Part shown: positions 1-11,755 of the stretch, piece after piece
How positions within the stretch are numbered: position 1 is the first letter of the stretch
Layout of the letters: every line of letters begins with the position of its first letter
Assembly (NCBI GenBank): GCA_028551475.1
Contig: CM052358.1
Span: 12,259,938-12,323,937 of the forward strand
Length of the DNA: 64,000 bases
Direction of reading: 5' to 3'
Origin: Casuarina equisetifolia
Lineage: Eukaryota > Streptophyta > Magnoliopsida > Fagales > Casuarinaceae
The notes under the pieces: model-generated
Told to the model about the DNA's origin: nothing
Database searches by the model: none
What the model saw: the letters and a program-made list of their open reading frames with translations, nothing else
Made by a program: the position numbers and the translations under genes

Positions 1-398
1 GAGCCACCTGTGTCTGTTTCACAATAAGGGGACATTTTTAGCATGGGCAGTTTAGATAAGATGGGCTTGGACTTAGGCTTTGGCTACTTATTAGTAGGTT
101 TTATATTATTGTTAGAATTTTTAGATTATTTTATTTTATTACTAGGTTTTAGTCAAACTTAGCAACTTTAGAAGCCCAAAACTTAGTTGTACTAGTTTAA
201 GAATTAGGTCTATTTAATAATAAGTAGGATGAGAAAACGTAGAGTGAATTATTTTGTGAATAAAACTTGGTATTAGTCTTATAAATTTTTTTATCAGTAT
301 AAGAAATTTCTTTTAGAATTGACTCTTAATCTAATTATTTTTGTCTCTACCGTTCATTTTGGTTCTAAGAGCACATCTCTTATCCTTAAGGCATGACA
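1..398 (+). mobile_element. 3' part of an LTR with adjoining primer-binding site
   Basis: The stretch ends in ..GCATGACA at 398 and is followed at once by ATTGGTATCAAAGAGG, which resembles the initiator-Met tRNA primer-binding site (TGGTATCAGAGC) found next to the 5' LTR of plant retrotransposons. It shares diffuse similarity with the reverse complement of 1488 to about 1990: both have an '..aacttagttgtact..' type block, a 'ctatttaata' block and an 'agcacatctctt' or 'agcacacctcta' block before the terminal TGACA. The LTR start lies outside the window. The superfamily is not determined. Confidence 0.6.
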
Positions 399-1475
399 AT
401 TGGTATCAAAGAGGCAAAATCTTGGCTCATGGGCTCTAGGTTATCAAAGTGAGTTCTTTCACTTTCATCAACCTAACTGCATTTCTAATGCCATTTGATG
501 CAAATTAGCTGGTAGGATTGAATGAACTATGTTTAGGGTTAATGTTTGATAGTAATTTGAGCATTTTGTGAGAAAGGACGGGGTTGGTAGGAAAGAAAAA
601 GTTAAATTGGATTAAGATAAAAGCTAAAAGATAGATGCTAGATAAATGACTCCAAGACTTTAAGACTAAGTCACCAATCAAGGAGGTGCTCCACCAACAA
701 TTTTTAGTAAAAATTGAGTAAAGAAAACAAGTTAAACAAACAACTTTCCCATTTTGTCTCTCGTAGGGCCTAAGAAGACATCTTTTCAAATCCTTGTCTT
801 CAAGGATTGATAAAGAATTGAAAGCTGATGAATTTTCGCTGGTTGTCCCCATTGAAAGTCTAGCACTTGGAACCTGTCCAGTTCCACCTTGCCAAAAACT
901 AACTCCTTTATCTCATGCAAGAAGTCAAAAAGACAATTAGGGATTGGATCAACCATTGTTTCTTTCGACAATGACTTTTCCTTGATCATAACAAACAAGA
1001 AGATTGACGATCAAATTCTTTGGCTTGGTGTAAGTTCCCTAATGCCGAAATAAGTGATTCGGTTGGTGATTTAGTCAAAAGGATTGTTTCACATCTTTTG
1101 CTACAATGTTGTTTGCCACGACACCGACTTCCACCACGACTCCCACTGCAATGTTGTCTCCTACTGCAACATTATCTCTTGGCAAAACACCCATACCATC
1201 CACCATGATGTCATTCTTTGTCACCAACGGTTGCTTGAAAGTTGACCTTTCCTTTTCCTTGTTCCTTCCCTTTCCATGGATTTGGCTTTGCATTCCCAAG
1301 ATTAGCTTTTGATGTTATCAAATTTGTTGTCAATTCTGTCATATTTGTCATTGAAATCCTCTCTCTTCATGTTCATCGCCTCCTTTTATCTTTGAAAAAT
1401 GAATCTCTAATTTTTGAGTTGATTCTACCATAGCTTGTTGATGAGGTTTTGTACCCCACAAGCCACCATTTTGTC
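399..1475 (-). mobile_element. Decayed retrotransposon internal region between two inward-facing LTRs
   Basis: No intact gene is present. Read on the minus strand from the PBS at about 1487, it gives broken frames with a charged, gag-like start (a KREDFNDKYDRID-type stretch near 1340-1400). Short open stretches follow at 786-998 and 505-852 on the same strand, interrupted by stops. Gag is an inference from position and composition; no protease, integrase or reverse transcriptase motif was seen. Confidence 0.4.
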
Positions 1476-1990
1476 TCTAATACCAATTGTCACAACCTAA
1501 AGATTAGAGGTGTGCTATTAGAATCAAAGTATATATCAGATGCAAAAGCAATTATGTTAGGAGTTGATTTTAAAAAGAACTCCTTATAATGATAGAAAAA
1601 TTAATGAAATTTTTTTTCTCTCAAATGGAGACATATACAAGATGTCAATCATAAAAAAATTTATTATTTTTTCCTTATCCTTATTTTCTATTAAATAGAC
1701 TTAAGTCCTAACTTAGTACAATTAAGTTTCAAATTCTTAACATGGCTAAGTTCTTTATTTCTAGGTTAGCATAACTAGGTATGAAATTCCTAATATAATT
1801 AAGTTTTATTGTTGGTATTTTTTAGATAATTAGGTTTTATTTTAAACACAATCAACACAATAGAGTTTTTCTATTCAACAAGAGAAAAATTAGTTCTAAT
1901 ACAGTAGGTTACAAATAGTTACAAAATCAATTCAAATCTCTTAGTTTACAAACTAGAAAACAAAGATATATAATTGAGTAATTGTTTGAA
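1476..1990 (-). mobile_element. LTR remnant in inverted orientation with PBS
   Basis: On the minus strand the sequence ends ..GGTTGTGACA at 1488 and continues ATTGGTATTAGAGACA, a degenerate Met-tRNA primer-binding site. The upstream part (to about 1990 on the plus strand) resembles the LTR at 1-398 in reverse orientation. The outer boundary is approximate because I could not find a clear TG start or a target duplication. Confidence 0.5.
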
Positions 1991-3740
1991 TATCAAGCAT
2001 ATAAATATTTTGCAAGAATCTATAGGTATTGCTCTCAATATTCTTCGACAGCCAAAGATGATATTTCAAATTTAAATTTTATGCCACAACAAATCAATGT
2101 ATTTTTAAAGAAGAATTAGTAGGAAACACATGAACATATATTTCAGCAACTTAAAGTGTCTGTAAAGACAAAAACAGCCAGCACTCACAAAGGATGAAAA
2201 TGTTCAATCCTCTTCAAGCCGTGAACATTAAGAATGGAATATATAACTTTTCAATCAGTACTTATGCTCAAACACAACACCTTAGCATAATATGTGTCTA
2301 TAAATTAAGCTTGAGAGCTAAGTACATAAAAGTCCTAATTGATGTAATAGGGTCCACAAATTTAGGCTTGCTGAATGGTCTTAATCAAAGATATATCATA
2401 TAGTGTTTTAAGACCGAAAAATAGGCACCAAGAGATATAGAATCAAGGTCAAATATGTGCTGTATATTCAGAGGAAACAACCTACCACTAGCCGCGTGTA
2501 CAATAACTCTAAATCAGAAAATTTTCCAGAATATTCACAACAAGACAGCTCTAATCTCAATCAGAAGCGTCAAAGCAAACCGAAGAGCAGTAGTTTTTAT
2601 CAAGCAAAGGGATGAAACGGGCGTTTTACCAGCACCACATGTGGACTGGGTTTTTTTGTTTGGGGTCTGAATTTCTTGTTTTGGGGCTGGGCTCTTATTT
2701 CGGACCTGGGTGTATTACAATGCATCCTACTTTAAAGGAAGGAACCTGGATGTATTAATCTATCAAGCTTGTGACCCAACAAGGCAAATGAGGGAATAAA
2801 ATAAATTTTCAAATGTTAATACATTTCATTTATACAGTATTTGATAGAAAAATATTATATTTAAAATACCTTGTATTAGTTTTCCTTTTGGAAAATTTTC
2901 TATATGTAAATTCATTTTATAATTGTTTTTTTGTCACCATCAAAACAACTTAAAGGACTATTCATATTTCTAACATATTTCACCCATTGGAAATGGCAAT
3001 CAAAAATTTTCCCAACCATCAATTTCGAAGGGACGAGAAAAATCATGTGTCCCTTATAATTAATTAATTACTATTTTGTGTTTTTGCTTCTACAAAATAA
3101 AGTTTTCTCAACCTTAAAAGACAGTTTTTCTGTAAATGGTGTAAAATGTAACGATTTTAAGTATTTTCTTTTATTAGGTGATTATAATAACTTGCTTAAT
3201 TTGATTATGTAGTTAGTTGATTGTAATAGCTTTAAACCATGGTTAGATGAGGTGGTTCGTTTGCTATAATAGTTTTGGGTCAATGAATTATAAGCAGTTT
3301 TTGAATCTTAAAAAATATAATTGAATTGGAAGTGGAGTTCATCTCTTGATAAGGCTTATGAGATGAAGTTATTCTCAAGATTTATTCAAAATAATCCAAA
3401 TCCTTCCTATATGTGTTAGGATTATCAGACATGTAATGGATACGATCATTTTTGTAGTCAAGCAGGACTCCAACTAGAGTGACAAGAGGCATATCCTTCA
3501 TAGACATCTTCTTATGCAGCTATATACGCTCAGATGGTAATTGGCATGCATAATTACAATATATCACATCATTAAAGTTTTATCAGGTTAGTAGAATTTA
3601 TAAGGACTCAGAGAAATTTCAATTAAAACTTTGATCCGAGTTCTTTGTTTCAAATTTCATCGTTTCATAAGGAGATAAATTTGATTTTAGAAACAAGTAG
3701 TGGTAAAAAAAGAAGAGCAAAAGAGAAACCACCCCTTTTT
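1991..3740. other. Intergenic, AT-rich, no recognised gene
   Basis: Two short open stretches (2194-2403, 2455-2670) have no recognisable domain and look like chance frames. No RNA gene or complete transposon was seen. The interval probably holds the unduplicated 5' flank of the PPR pseudogene at its right end. Confidence 0.4.
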
Positions 3741-3760
3741 GCGGTGTCGTGGAGCATGAA

Positions 3761-5632
3761 ATGAAAACGCCGAGGAAATATGGAAGACTACGTGTTGGTT
3801 CCGACCTCCTTTGTAGACAATTTTCGTTCTTGGCCATTGACATATCTCAGAACCCAAACATAGAGCCGGAAGAGCTTGTTTGTGTGGGTACAAGTGCCAC
3901 GACCCATGTTGGTAGCTTGCATGGACTCCTGCAGTTATCTGCGAGAATAAGACCGCCAATGGAAGGGAAAGCCGGCCATGCACTTGTCATTCGTTTTGGA
4001 TTTCAAACAGACACTCTAACTTCGAACATGCTTATCAACTTGTATTCTAAATGCGGCCTCGGTGACTGTGCCCGCAAAGTCTTTGATGAAATGCCGGACT
4101 GGAGCTTGGTTTCGTGGAATACCATGATTGCGTCGCTTACTTAGAATGGTGAGGCCCAGGAAGCTCTTGGCCTTTTCGTTAAGATGCAAAGAGAAGGAAC
4201 CGCAAGTAGTGACTTCACTGTTTCGAGTGTGCTTTGTGCTTGTGCTGCGAAATATGCTGTGTTCGAGTGTAAACAGTTACACACTTTTGCTATTAAGGCT
4301 GCAATGGAGTCTAATATGTTTGTGGGAACTGCATTGCTTGATGTTTATGCCAAGTGCAGTTTGATAAAGGATGCAAGCTTGGTTTTTGAGTCCATGCCAG
4401 AAAGAAGTGCCGTTACGTGGAGTTCAATGGTGGCGAGGTACGTGCAAAATGGTCTTCATGAGGAGGCTTTAGTTCTATTTCGCAGAACTCAACTACTGGG
4501 TTTGGTGCAGGACCAGTATATGTTTTCATCCGCTATATGTGCTTGTGCGGGTCTGGCAGCTCTAACTGAAGGAAACCAGGTAAATGCTGCGTTATGTAAA
4601 GCTGGATTTGATTCAAATGTGTATGTTGTTTCCTTTCTTGTGGACATGTATGCCAAATGCGGATGCATTCAACAAGCTAAGTTTGTGTTTCAAGGTGTAG
4701 AAGAGAGGAGCATAGTTTTATGGAATGCAATGATTTCTGGTTTCGCCAGGCATGCTCACTGCTTGGAAGCAATGATTCTATTTGAGAAAATGCAACAGAT
4801 GGATAGCTATCCAAACGAAGTAACATATATATCCGTCTTGTCTGCATGCAGCCATATGGGTTTGGTTGAAAAAGGACGGAAATACTTCTATATTATGGTA
4901 AGTGAACACGGAGTGTCCCCCAATGTTCTTCACTACTCATGCGTGGTCAATATCTTAGGTCGGGCAGGGCTAATTCGTGAAGCTTATGACCTGATAAAGA
5001 AGATGCCAGTTGATGTGACTGCTTCAATGTGGGGTTCGCTTCTGTCTTCTTGTAGAGTTCATGGAAATCTTGAATTGGCTGAGGTTGCAGCTAATCATTT
5101 GTTTTAGATGGAACCAGAGAATGCGGGAAATCATATTTTGCTTTCGAACGTTTATGCAGCAAATAGAAAGTGGGAAGAAGTTGCAAAGGCGAGGAAGCTG
5201 CTTAAGGAAAGTGAGGTCAAGAAGGAGAGGGCTATGAGTTGGATTGAAATCAAGGACAAAGTTCATTCATTTATGGTTGGAGAGATAAATCATCCTAGAA
5301 TTGCTGAGATTTACACAAAGTTGGATGATTTGATTGAAAAGTTGGACAAGCTTTACAAGGCTGAGACTGAACATGACCTTCATTTTGTGGAAGAGAGTAT
5401 AAAGCAGCAACTTTTGAGACACCATAGTGAGAAGCTTGCTCTTACTTTTGGTCTGATGTGCTTACCCCAGAATGTGCCTATCAGGATAATGAAAAATCTC
5501 AGAATCTGTGGGGATTGCCATTCTTTCATGAAGCTTACGTTAAATTTTACAGGGAGGGAGATCATTGTTCAAGATACAAATCGCTTTCACCATTTTAAGA
5601 ATGGATATTGTTCTTGTGGAGATTTTTGGTGA
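3761..5632 (+). pseudogene. DYW-type PPR protein, copy 1, broken by two TAG codons (At5g04780-like)
   Basis: One continuous frame of 624 codons starts at ATG 3761 (MKTPRKYG) and ends GYCSCGDFW then TGA. It contains tandem PPR motifs (LINLYSKCG, MPDWSLVSWNTMIA, LVDMYAKCG and VLWNAMISGFARH types), E/E+ segments and a C-terminal DYW domain with the [20 protein letters not shown] and CSCGDFW signatures. The order and wording match the Arabidopsis organellar RNA-editing/processing factor At5g04780 as I recall it, so an organellar RNA role is known for the family only. The frame is interrupted by TAG at 4142 (codon 128) and TAG at 5105 (codon 449). The second copy at 29338-31211 has CGG and GAG at these places. 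There are no frameshifts, so decay looks recent. Readthrough or a sequencing error cannot be excluded. Confidence 0.88.
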
Positions 5633-6224
5633 AATGCTGGTCACTTCTCTCTAATCTTGTGATCTGTATGACTCTCGGTGGTTTGCGCATTTTGCCTGCT
5701 TCCTCTAGGTGGATCTAACCGTTTGAAAGTGAAGGGCCTGAAAATCGAACCCATTAGCCTTTAACCCAATTTTCATCATATTGAAGATGAACTTTTGGTC
5801 TGTTACGCAAAGTTATTGCTTCCTTCATCTTTTGGCATGTGGGATCTTGCACAGCAATGAGCATGCATGACTGCAGCTTAGTTATACTCGTAGAAAGGAA
5901 AAACCGAATGGGAAAAGAGTTTGACTCACAGAAACCATTAGAAGCGCCTGCTGCACCCCAACTTGCTGGCAAACAAAGATGAACAATTTTATAATGGAAG
6001 CTCCTTAATTATTTGCACTAAAGGATAGAGAGTATGACGTTATTAACCTAGTGTACTTCAACGGAAATGCAAAAGATAGTCACACTACCATCCTTTTATA
6101 AAGTGAAAAAATGTCCAAAATGACAGGAGGGAGGAACCTTAGGCATTGTTAGGCTTTCTTATACAGCTGCTTCTCATTTCTAATGGATGAATTTTTTGTA
6201 CTTACTACTTACTCTTGAAAATGA
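5633..6224. repeat. Duplicated 3' flank of the PPR gene
   Basis: This block is nearly identical to 31212-31734 plus 33008-33071, downstream of PPR copy 2. It includes the 'gtttgaaagtgaagggcctg' and 'gaatgggaaaagagtttgac' stretches. The similarity ends at 'cttactacttact', after which copy 1 runs into the orphan exons and copy 2 into the GTE promoter. A solo LTR interrupts the second copy only. Confidence 0.85.
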
Positions 6225-6310
6225 GGCTGTCCACCTATTGTACCTTAAAATCAAAATTCATGTCCTTGGTATATTTTTGCTTTTCATGTCATGGCTAATA
6301 TCTGTTGCAG

Positions 6311-7326
6311 GATGGAGGCCTCGGTGATATTGTCAGTAGTCTAGCATTTTCAAGATCTGCACCAGAGTGTGGACATTATTCTCCGTATGGCTGTTTGAAG
6401 CTTACCAATGTAAGCTTCACCACCGTTGCTTTGGTCCATATATAATGTTTTACTTCTTTTGGTAAGATGCTTATTCTTTATCTCTCTGATTTTCCATTTT
6501 GTCTCTTGGCTTGGTAGAGAGAGTATGTCTTTGTAGGTTTTATATGTGTTGGTTCAGCACTCTCTTTTGGAGGTTTGTTTTGTGGTAATGATTGAACTGT
6601 TAGTGGTTACTTTTCCAATTTAGTTGAGAAATCTACCATCAGATGATTCTTTTGTTATGATTTTTATGCTTGTGCGCTTCCTCCTTTCTATTCTATGGCA
6701 TCCTACTGTTATGACTACTTATGTTCCTAATTTCTCATATTATGCCATCACTTTATGTTGTTATTGATTATAGGTTTCTTCGTATCTATTTAACCCAATA
6801 CTGCGATCAAATTCTAATTCCTATTATGCGTGTTCTGCTACGGGTGCAGTTGTTTCAGAATTCAAGCTTAGCACCGAGTGTTAATATTAAGGTGGAACCT
6901 CTCTCTCCTCCTTTGCAAGACATGAATCCTAATGGTCTTGATGGGTTCCAACCCGTTAGCAATTATGAAATGGACTTGCCCAATACAGAAGGTCTGGAGG
7001 CAGTATTAGAATATCCGCCACTACAGGTTTTAGATTACCCGATGTTCCACACCTTGGGAATGGATGTAGTTGCTAACCATCATCTTATGGAGCACGAAGT
7101 ACAAAGACCTTTATCTTCCTTTGGTCCATTAGATGATCCCTGCAATGTTCTACTTGATTTGGAACTGCAAGATACTGATTTTGTGTCAGGTTTTCTTAAT
7201 GAAGAGGAGCAAGTGGCGTTGATGAGAAATGAGCTAGGAACCATGAATGGAGGAAGTAACGAGCCGAATGCATGTTCTGATAATGAGTCTGTGGGCTCCA
7301 CTCGTCATGATGGGCAAAGAAGTTAG
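6311..7326 (+). CDS. Two 3'-terminal exons of an unrecognised gene (probable gene fragment)
   Basis: Exon 6311-6409 lies between a TTGCAG acceptor and a GTAAGC donor. It joins in phase 0 to exon 6850-7326 after a GGGTGCAG acceptor, giving 33 + 158 residues and a TAG stop. The first exon reads DGGLGDIVSSLAFSRSAPEC.. and contains a C-G-H..C cluster. The second is acidic and Leu/Glu-rich (LLDLELQDTDFVSGFLNEEE) with a sumoylation-like IKVE near its start. I do not recognise the family; it could be the C-terminus of a nuclear or chromatin protein, but that is a guess. No upstream exons are visible, because the PPR duplication block lies directly upstream. The gene is therefore probably truncated, or its start is hidden behind the inserted block. 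Confidence 0.5.
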
Positions 7327-10266
7327 AGAAAGGGACCCACCTTATCTACGACTTTTAGTATCAAAGAAGCAATTCCTGGCGGAAGACTGAATGTATTTGT
7401 TGTTTGCATTTACAAATCTCCCATTGTTATTCTGTTAGTTGGCCTTCTAAGTGAAAGCTTCTGTCTCTGTGGCCCGTTAACATTCTCTGTAAGCCAAAAA
7501 TTCATGAGAGCTCTCTCATTGTGACAAGGATGGGAGGGTCATGCTGGAGAGGTTGTTTAATACTGAGACACATGGATGATTTTCTTGTTAAAAGCTCCTG
7601 ATAGTTTCTTAGTGGAGGAAGCAGGTCTTGTGGCATATATTAAGTCTTTTTGGTTGCAACACTTGACACATCTCGAACATTGGATCCAGCAAGGAGAAAG
7701 TTTTCTCACCTTTTGTCCATTGAAGACCAAGTACACATATCTCTTATATTCTTCATATTACCTACAATTTCACTCTTTTGCACTCAATGGAAACTGAAAT
7801 TCTATTCAAATCCTTAATTTTGAGTTAATTGTTGTGATTGGACTTAAAAAGGTAAAATGGAAGTTATTTAAGAGAATACACTCATTTTATGCAGATGAGG
7901 TCCTATTATAATGGGCCCATGCCATCAATAAGAAAGGTTGTTCTTATGTAAGTTTATAATAAAGGTGACAAGTGGCTTTAGATTTACCTCTATGGTTTAT
8001 TTTTTAGGCTTATGAGCAACAATAATGCAGGTTAGAGGTTTAGGACATTATTGGAAAAGGCTTTTTTCTATATTTTTTTGACGAGCTACATTTCTTATCT
8101 CTTTTGTTTAGACTAATAAGTATATTCAAATGAATGTTGTTTGCACTTGGTATAGTTCATGCTGGTTTGTGCAAAAACTCTCCATTGTACTAGTAATAAC
8201 TCATTCAGGAGGAATATAAATCACAACACTGTTAAGGCTCCAAAAGAAGTTTGTATTGGCAATTAGCGATCAATTATGCAATGTGCTTGATGGTATTGGC
8301 CAAGTACTGAGGAATTGTTCAGAAACATTTAAAAAAATAGCAAATAACATTTTGTCCATCCAATATGCACAAATTCATTCCAAATGAATGTATTGTAGAT
8401 TTCCATTACGTGTTTAGTGTCTATGTAGTGGCAGACATATATTTCTATGTTCACTAAGGATAAAATGGCATCTCTTCCTTCCATAAGTTTAAAGGTTGAG
8501 AGACAAGTTCAATGCCCTATCGGTGAGGTTATATCTATCTATCACAAAAAAAGGCAATAAAAATATGCAATCTAAAAGTTCAAATTTAAACATATAATTC
8601 ATCTAATTCATCTAATTCTTATTATTTTTCTATTCTTGTTTTAGGTTATTTAAAGTTTGGGAGAGAGAATAAGACTTAAGGATAGTATCAATGCATGCAT
8701 AGAAAGAGTTACTTGTAAAAGTAAATCATTTTTTTTATCAAAGATATTTTATTTTGGATGTTAGTAGAGCCACAATTCTAGGAAGGAGAAAGATTTCTTA
8801 TATAACACCTTTTATTGTGCTATATCTTTTTATCATGTTTCAACTTTTGAGGTATCCATTATCTATTCATTTATGTGCTTTTAAATGCTCTTTTTTTCAT
8901 AGGATGGCATTTTTTGCATATATTGATACTAATACTCTGTTAGCTAGTTATAAAGGAACCTTTGAACAATATGGTAGGCACTCGATGTCACTTTAGCTAC
9001 AACATCATAAGATTTTTTTTGTCACCCTATATATGTGAATTGAGAAAGCTCCTTTAATCTTTAATTTTTTGGTTTTCAGTTAAATACTTCAATTGTTAGT
9101 TGATTTTGTAGTGGAAGTGTTATGATCCCCAACCATCATATTAAAAGGCCTAAACCTGTTAGCTAGCAAAGAATTAATCTATTTGGTCCATGATAACTTC
9201 ATCATGCTCTAAATTCAACTCCTTGGTGACCCACCTATAGCAACCCCAATTACTATAGCCCATTCTTGCCTTCTTTGGCCTTTAAAGCCCTGCATATTGT
9301 GACATACACCTAGAAGGATGTACACTAGGACTTATTTTTGTACAAAGGTTCAAATTTAGGATAGTAGCTAGCTTTGATACCAAATTGTCATGCTCCCTAA
9401 CTATTAGGCTAAAAGGTCAAGACTTGTTGACTAGTTAGGGGATAAACCCATTTGGATTGTGATAGAAAACTCATCTATTGGTATGTGCTTTGAAGAGTAA
9501 TAATGTTCCTTACATCCAACATTTTGTTTACAATAATACTAAACTTATTTAAGTTTTATGTTGTTATTATGTCAATCATTATGTCATTATAATCAAATTA
9601 TGAGGAGAGTGACAACTAGAAGTGGTAGATATTTTTAATACATGGAGTTTTAATGGATTTAACATGTTAGATTATGTGCTGATTATTGTTGATAAAAGAA
9701 TATCAATTTATGAAAACCTCACTTGAAACTTTTAGTTATGCTTTATCTAACATTTATTCTTTGTAATATTATTTATGTATTCCGTCCTTAAGAAAATGTT
9801 CATAATTTTGTCAACGACACAAAGGTTAAGAGCAAAACTATTTAATGCCTTTTAGTAGTCCTTATTGACAAGTCTTTTTAGCAACAAGACTAACTGGTCC
9901 TTGTAATGAGTTTTATTAGCAATTGCATTTGATAGTCATCGTTAATAAGTGTTACTTACAAATTACATATATACATTGTTAAGAATGTTTATAAAGACAT
10001 TGGGCTAATTTTTTTTTTATAGAGATCAATAATGACAAGATCATTTGTCATTTATATTAAAGGTATCATACACATAATATCAAAAAGTGCTAGACTTGTA
10101 ACTTCATTTCAAACATAGGTTATGATAAAATTGTGTTTACTCGTTTATTAAGTCAATAAGATCAAGTGAAGTGAATCTCATAAATAAAGTGAATATGATA
10201 ATAAAAATGAAGTATAACGAAAAATTTAAGCCTTGAATGAAAATAAGGATGTAAATATCATTTAAC
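7327..10266. other. Intergenic, AT-rich, with retroelement debris
   Basis: No convincing gene. Small open stretches at 7576-7797 and 8754-8996 lack recognisable domains. The part between 9118 and 9450 carries LTR/PBS-like sequence, listed separately. The rest is AT-rich DNA with no clear structure. Confidence 0.4.
9118..9450 (-). mobile_element. LTR / primer-binding-site remnant
   Basis: Read on the minus strand, ..GGGAGCATGACA followed by ATTTGGTATCAAAGC near 9370-9390 resembles an LTR 3' end and a degenerate Met-tRNA PBS. A similar sequence recurs about 270 bp to the left ('gttatgatccccaaccatc' near 9120 against 'gtcatgctccctaactatt' near 9388), followed in both cases by a 'taaaaggcctaaacc' or 'ctaaaaggtcaagac' block. 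No coding capacity or target duplication was found. Confidence 0.35.
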
Positions 10267-10450
10267 TTATGAGTAGTAAGAGAGGGAGAGGGGAAAAGGG
10301 AGAAAAAGAGAAAAGACTATAATATTAAAAGATAAAACTATAATATTAAAAAAAAAAAAAGAGAAAGAAAAATAAGAGAGTGAGTCAAGAATTAAGATGT
10401 GCAGGAAAAAGGTAGAAATAAGAGAAAAATAAAAAAGAGATGCTGTCAAC
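10267..10450 (+). repeat. Purine-rich (A/G) tract upstream of RPS17
   Basis: The plus strand is almost purely A and G for long runs (gagagggagagggg, agagaaagaaaaataagagag). It carries two copies of an 'aaaactataatattaaaa' type unit near 10310-10350. The Ser/Phe-rich frame on the opposite strand is a by-product of this composition. Confidence 0.6.
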
Positions 10451-10554
10451 CTTGTTAAAGAAAAAGGGGTAATTTTGATTTTTTCACCTTATTAATTTTA
10501 ATACTACAATGTCACAATGTGGGGCTCGACAAGGTGAACTTTCGAATCGCTTTC

Positions 10555-10640
10555 GGGCCCAACCCATATTAATTAGCGTAAGATGTGTTTGGTTCCTCTG
10601 TATCCATGTCCACACCGAATAAATACCTCAAAAACCCTAG
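10555..10640 (+). promoter_or_regulatory. RPS17 promoter elements: site II-like box and telo-box
   Basis: A GGGCCCAACCCA stretch (10555-10566) contains the GGCCCA site II core. AAACCCTAG at 10632-10640 matches the telo-box. This pair is known from promoters of plant ribosomal-protein genes, where it drives expression in dividing cells. The spacing to the inferred first leader exon (ending 10731) fits. Confidence 0.7.
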
Positions 10641-10731
10641 CCTATATCTTTACCTCCGCCTTCTCACAGACCTCGTCTCTCTTGCCAGCCGCCCTGTGCT
10701 CTCTCCGAGTCTTGTCAGCTCCTTTGTGCCT

Positions 10732-11736
10732 GTAAGTTAACCTTAATGTTTGCGCTTACATTGGTGTGTTTCGTTTCCCAGAAAGTTGGGTTCCTGATAT
10801 TATGCTTAATTGCGTTTTGTGCTTGTCTACTCAATATGAAACATATAATAAGAGGAATGATATTCTAGATTTATTTTCGACATACCCAGATCGCAAAAAT
10901 AGGGAAAGGTTTTAGATCCTGTGATTTGTAGTTTCCTTCTCATGCCTTTTCTTATACAAAACATAGTGTCGCTGTTTTGCCTTTTGGTTTTGGTCTTCGT
11001 TAGCCCCTGATTGACAGGGAAGGAAAGAAAGGAAATGCTCTACTTGTTGAAGGTTTTTGGTTTTTCGTGTCTTGTATAATGGTTTTTCATTAGCCAAACA
11101 GTTCAGAATGTGATTTTTTAATCTTTTATTTTTCCGTTATGTCTTGTATTGTCTTAGCGCTCGATAATACGTTCTATATTACGCCTGAGAATTATAAGCC
11201 TCGGCTGATTTGGGTCGTTGGTGATTGATGTAAGATCCTTGAATTTTCAGTCTTTCGTTCTTTATATTTAAGGAATATAAACAGGGTACTTTGTGCCGTG
11301 CTTCGTAATTATAGGGTCCGCGTAGGAATGTTAGCTCTGAAAAGGAAAAAGAGAATCGTGTTGTATTAGTTGATTTGTTTGATTATTGAGAACATGTCGG
11401 TGACCAATTGATTATTTGAAAGATTTTGAATTGAATTGAAGTAAGATGGTTGCTAGTTTCCCATTAATAGTGACTTCTAGTATCTTTCTCTTTTATTTAT
11501 TTATTTATTTTTGGGCTGTTTATACCTGATGGAAGATTGAAAACGGTTTTCTTTGCCAAGCCAAAATGTGAGTCTCGGTTCTGTAATTGGGCATTTTAGC
11601 TTTCTTTGGGCAATCTACTGTCTGGAATTATTTCTGGTTTTTATTTTTTTGGATAGTCATTTTGTTGTTAGCTTGCACTACTGAAACAGTTGATGGGAGG
11701 TGATTATATCATGAATTTTTGTCTCTATCCTTTCAG
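10732..11736 (+). other. Leader (5' UTR) intron of RPS17
   Basis: The donor is CCT|GTAAGTT at 10731/10732 and the acceptor is CTTTCAG|GAACTG at 11736/11737, 19 bases before the start codon. The interval is T-rich, like a plant intron, and has no coding potential. Long leader introns are common in plant ribosomal-protein genes and often raise expression. The upstream leader exon is pyrimidine-rich (ctcgtctctcttgcc). Confidence 0.7.
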
Positions 11737-11755
11737 GAACTGCTAATTCTCTGAA

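Noticed and set aside
8754..8996. Hydrophobic 80-codon open frame
   Set aside because: AT-rich chance frame (Phe/Leu/Ile codons) without homology signs or splice context.
10267..10449. Ser/Phe-rich open frame on the minus strand
   Set aside because: It is the shadow of a purine-rich tract with low complexity; no start context or motif.
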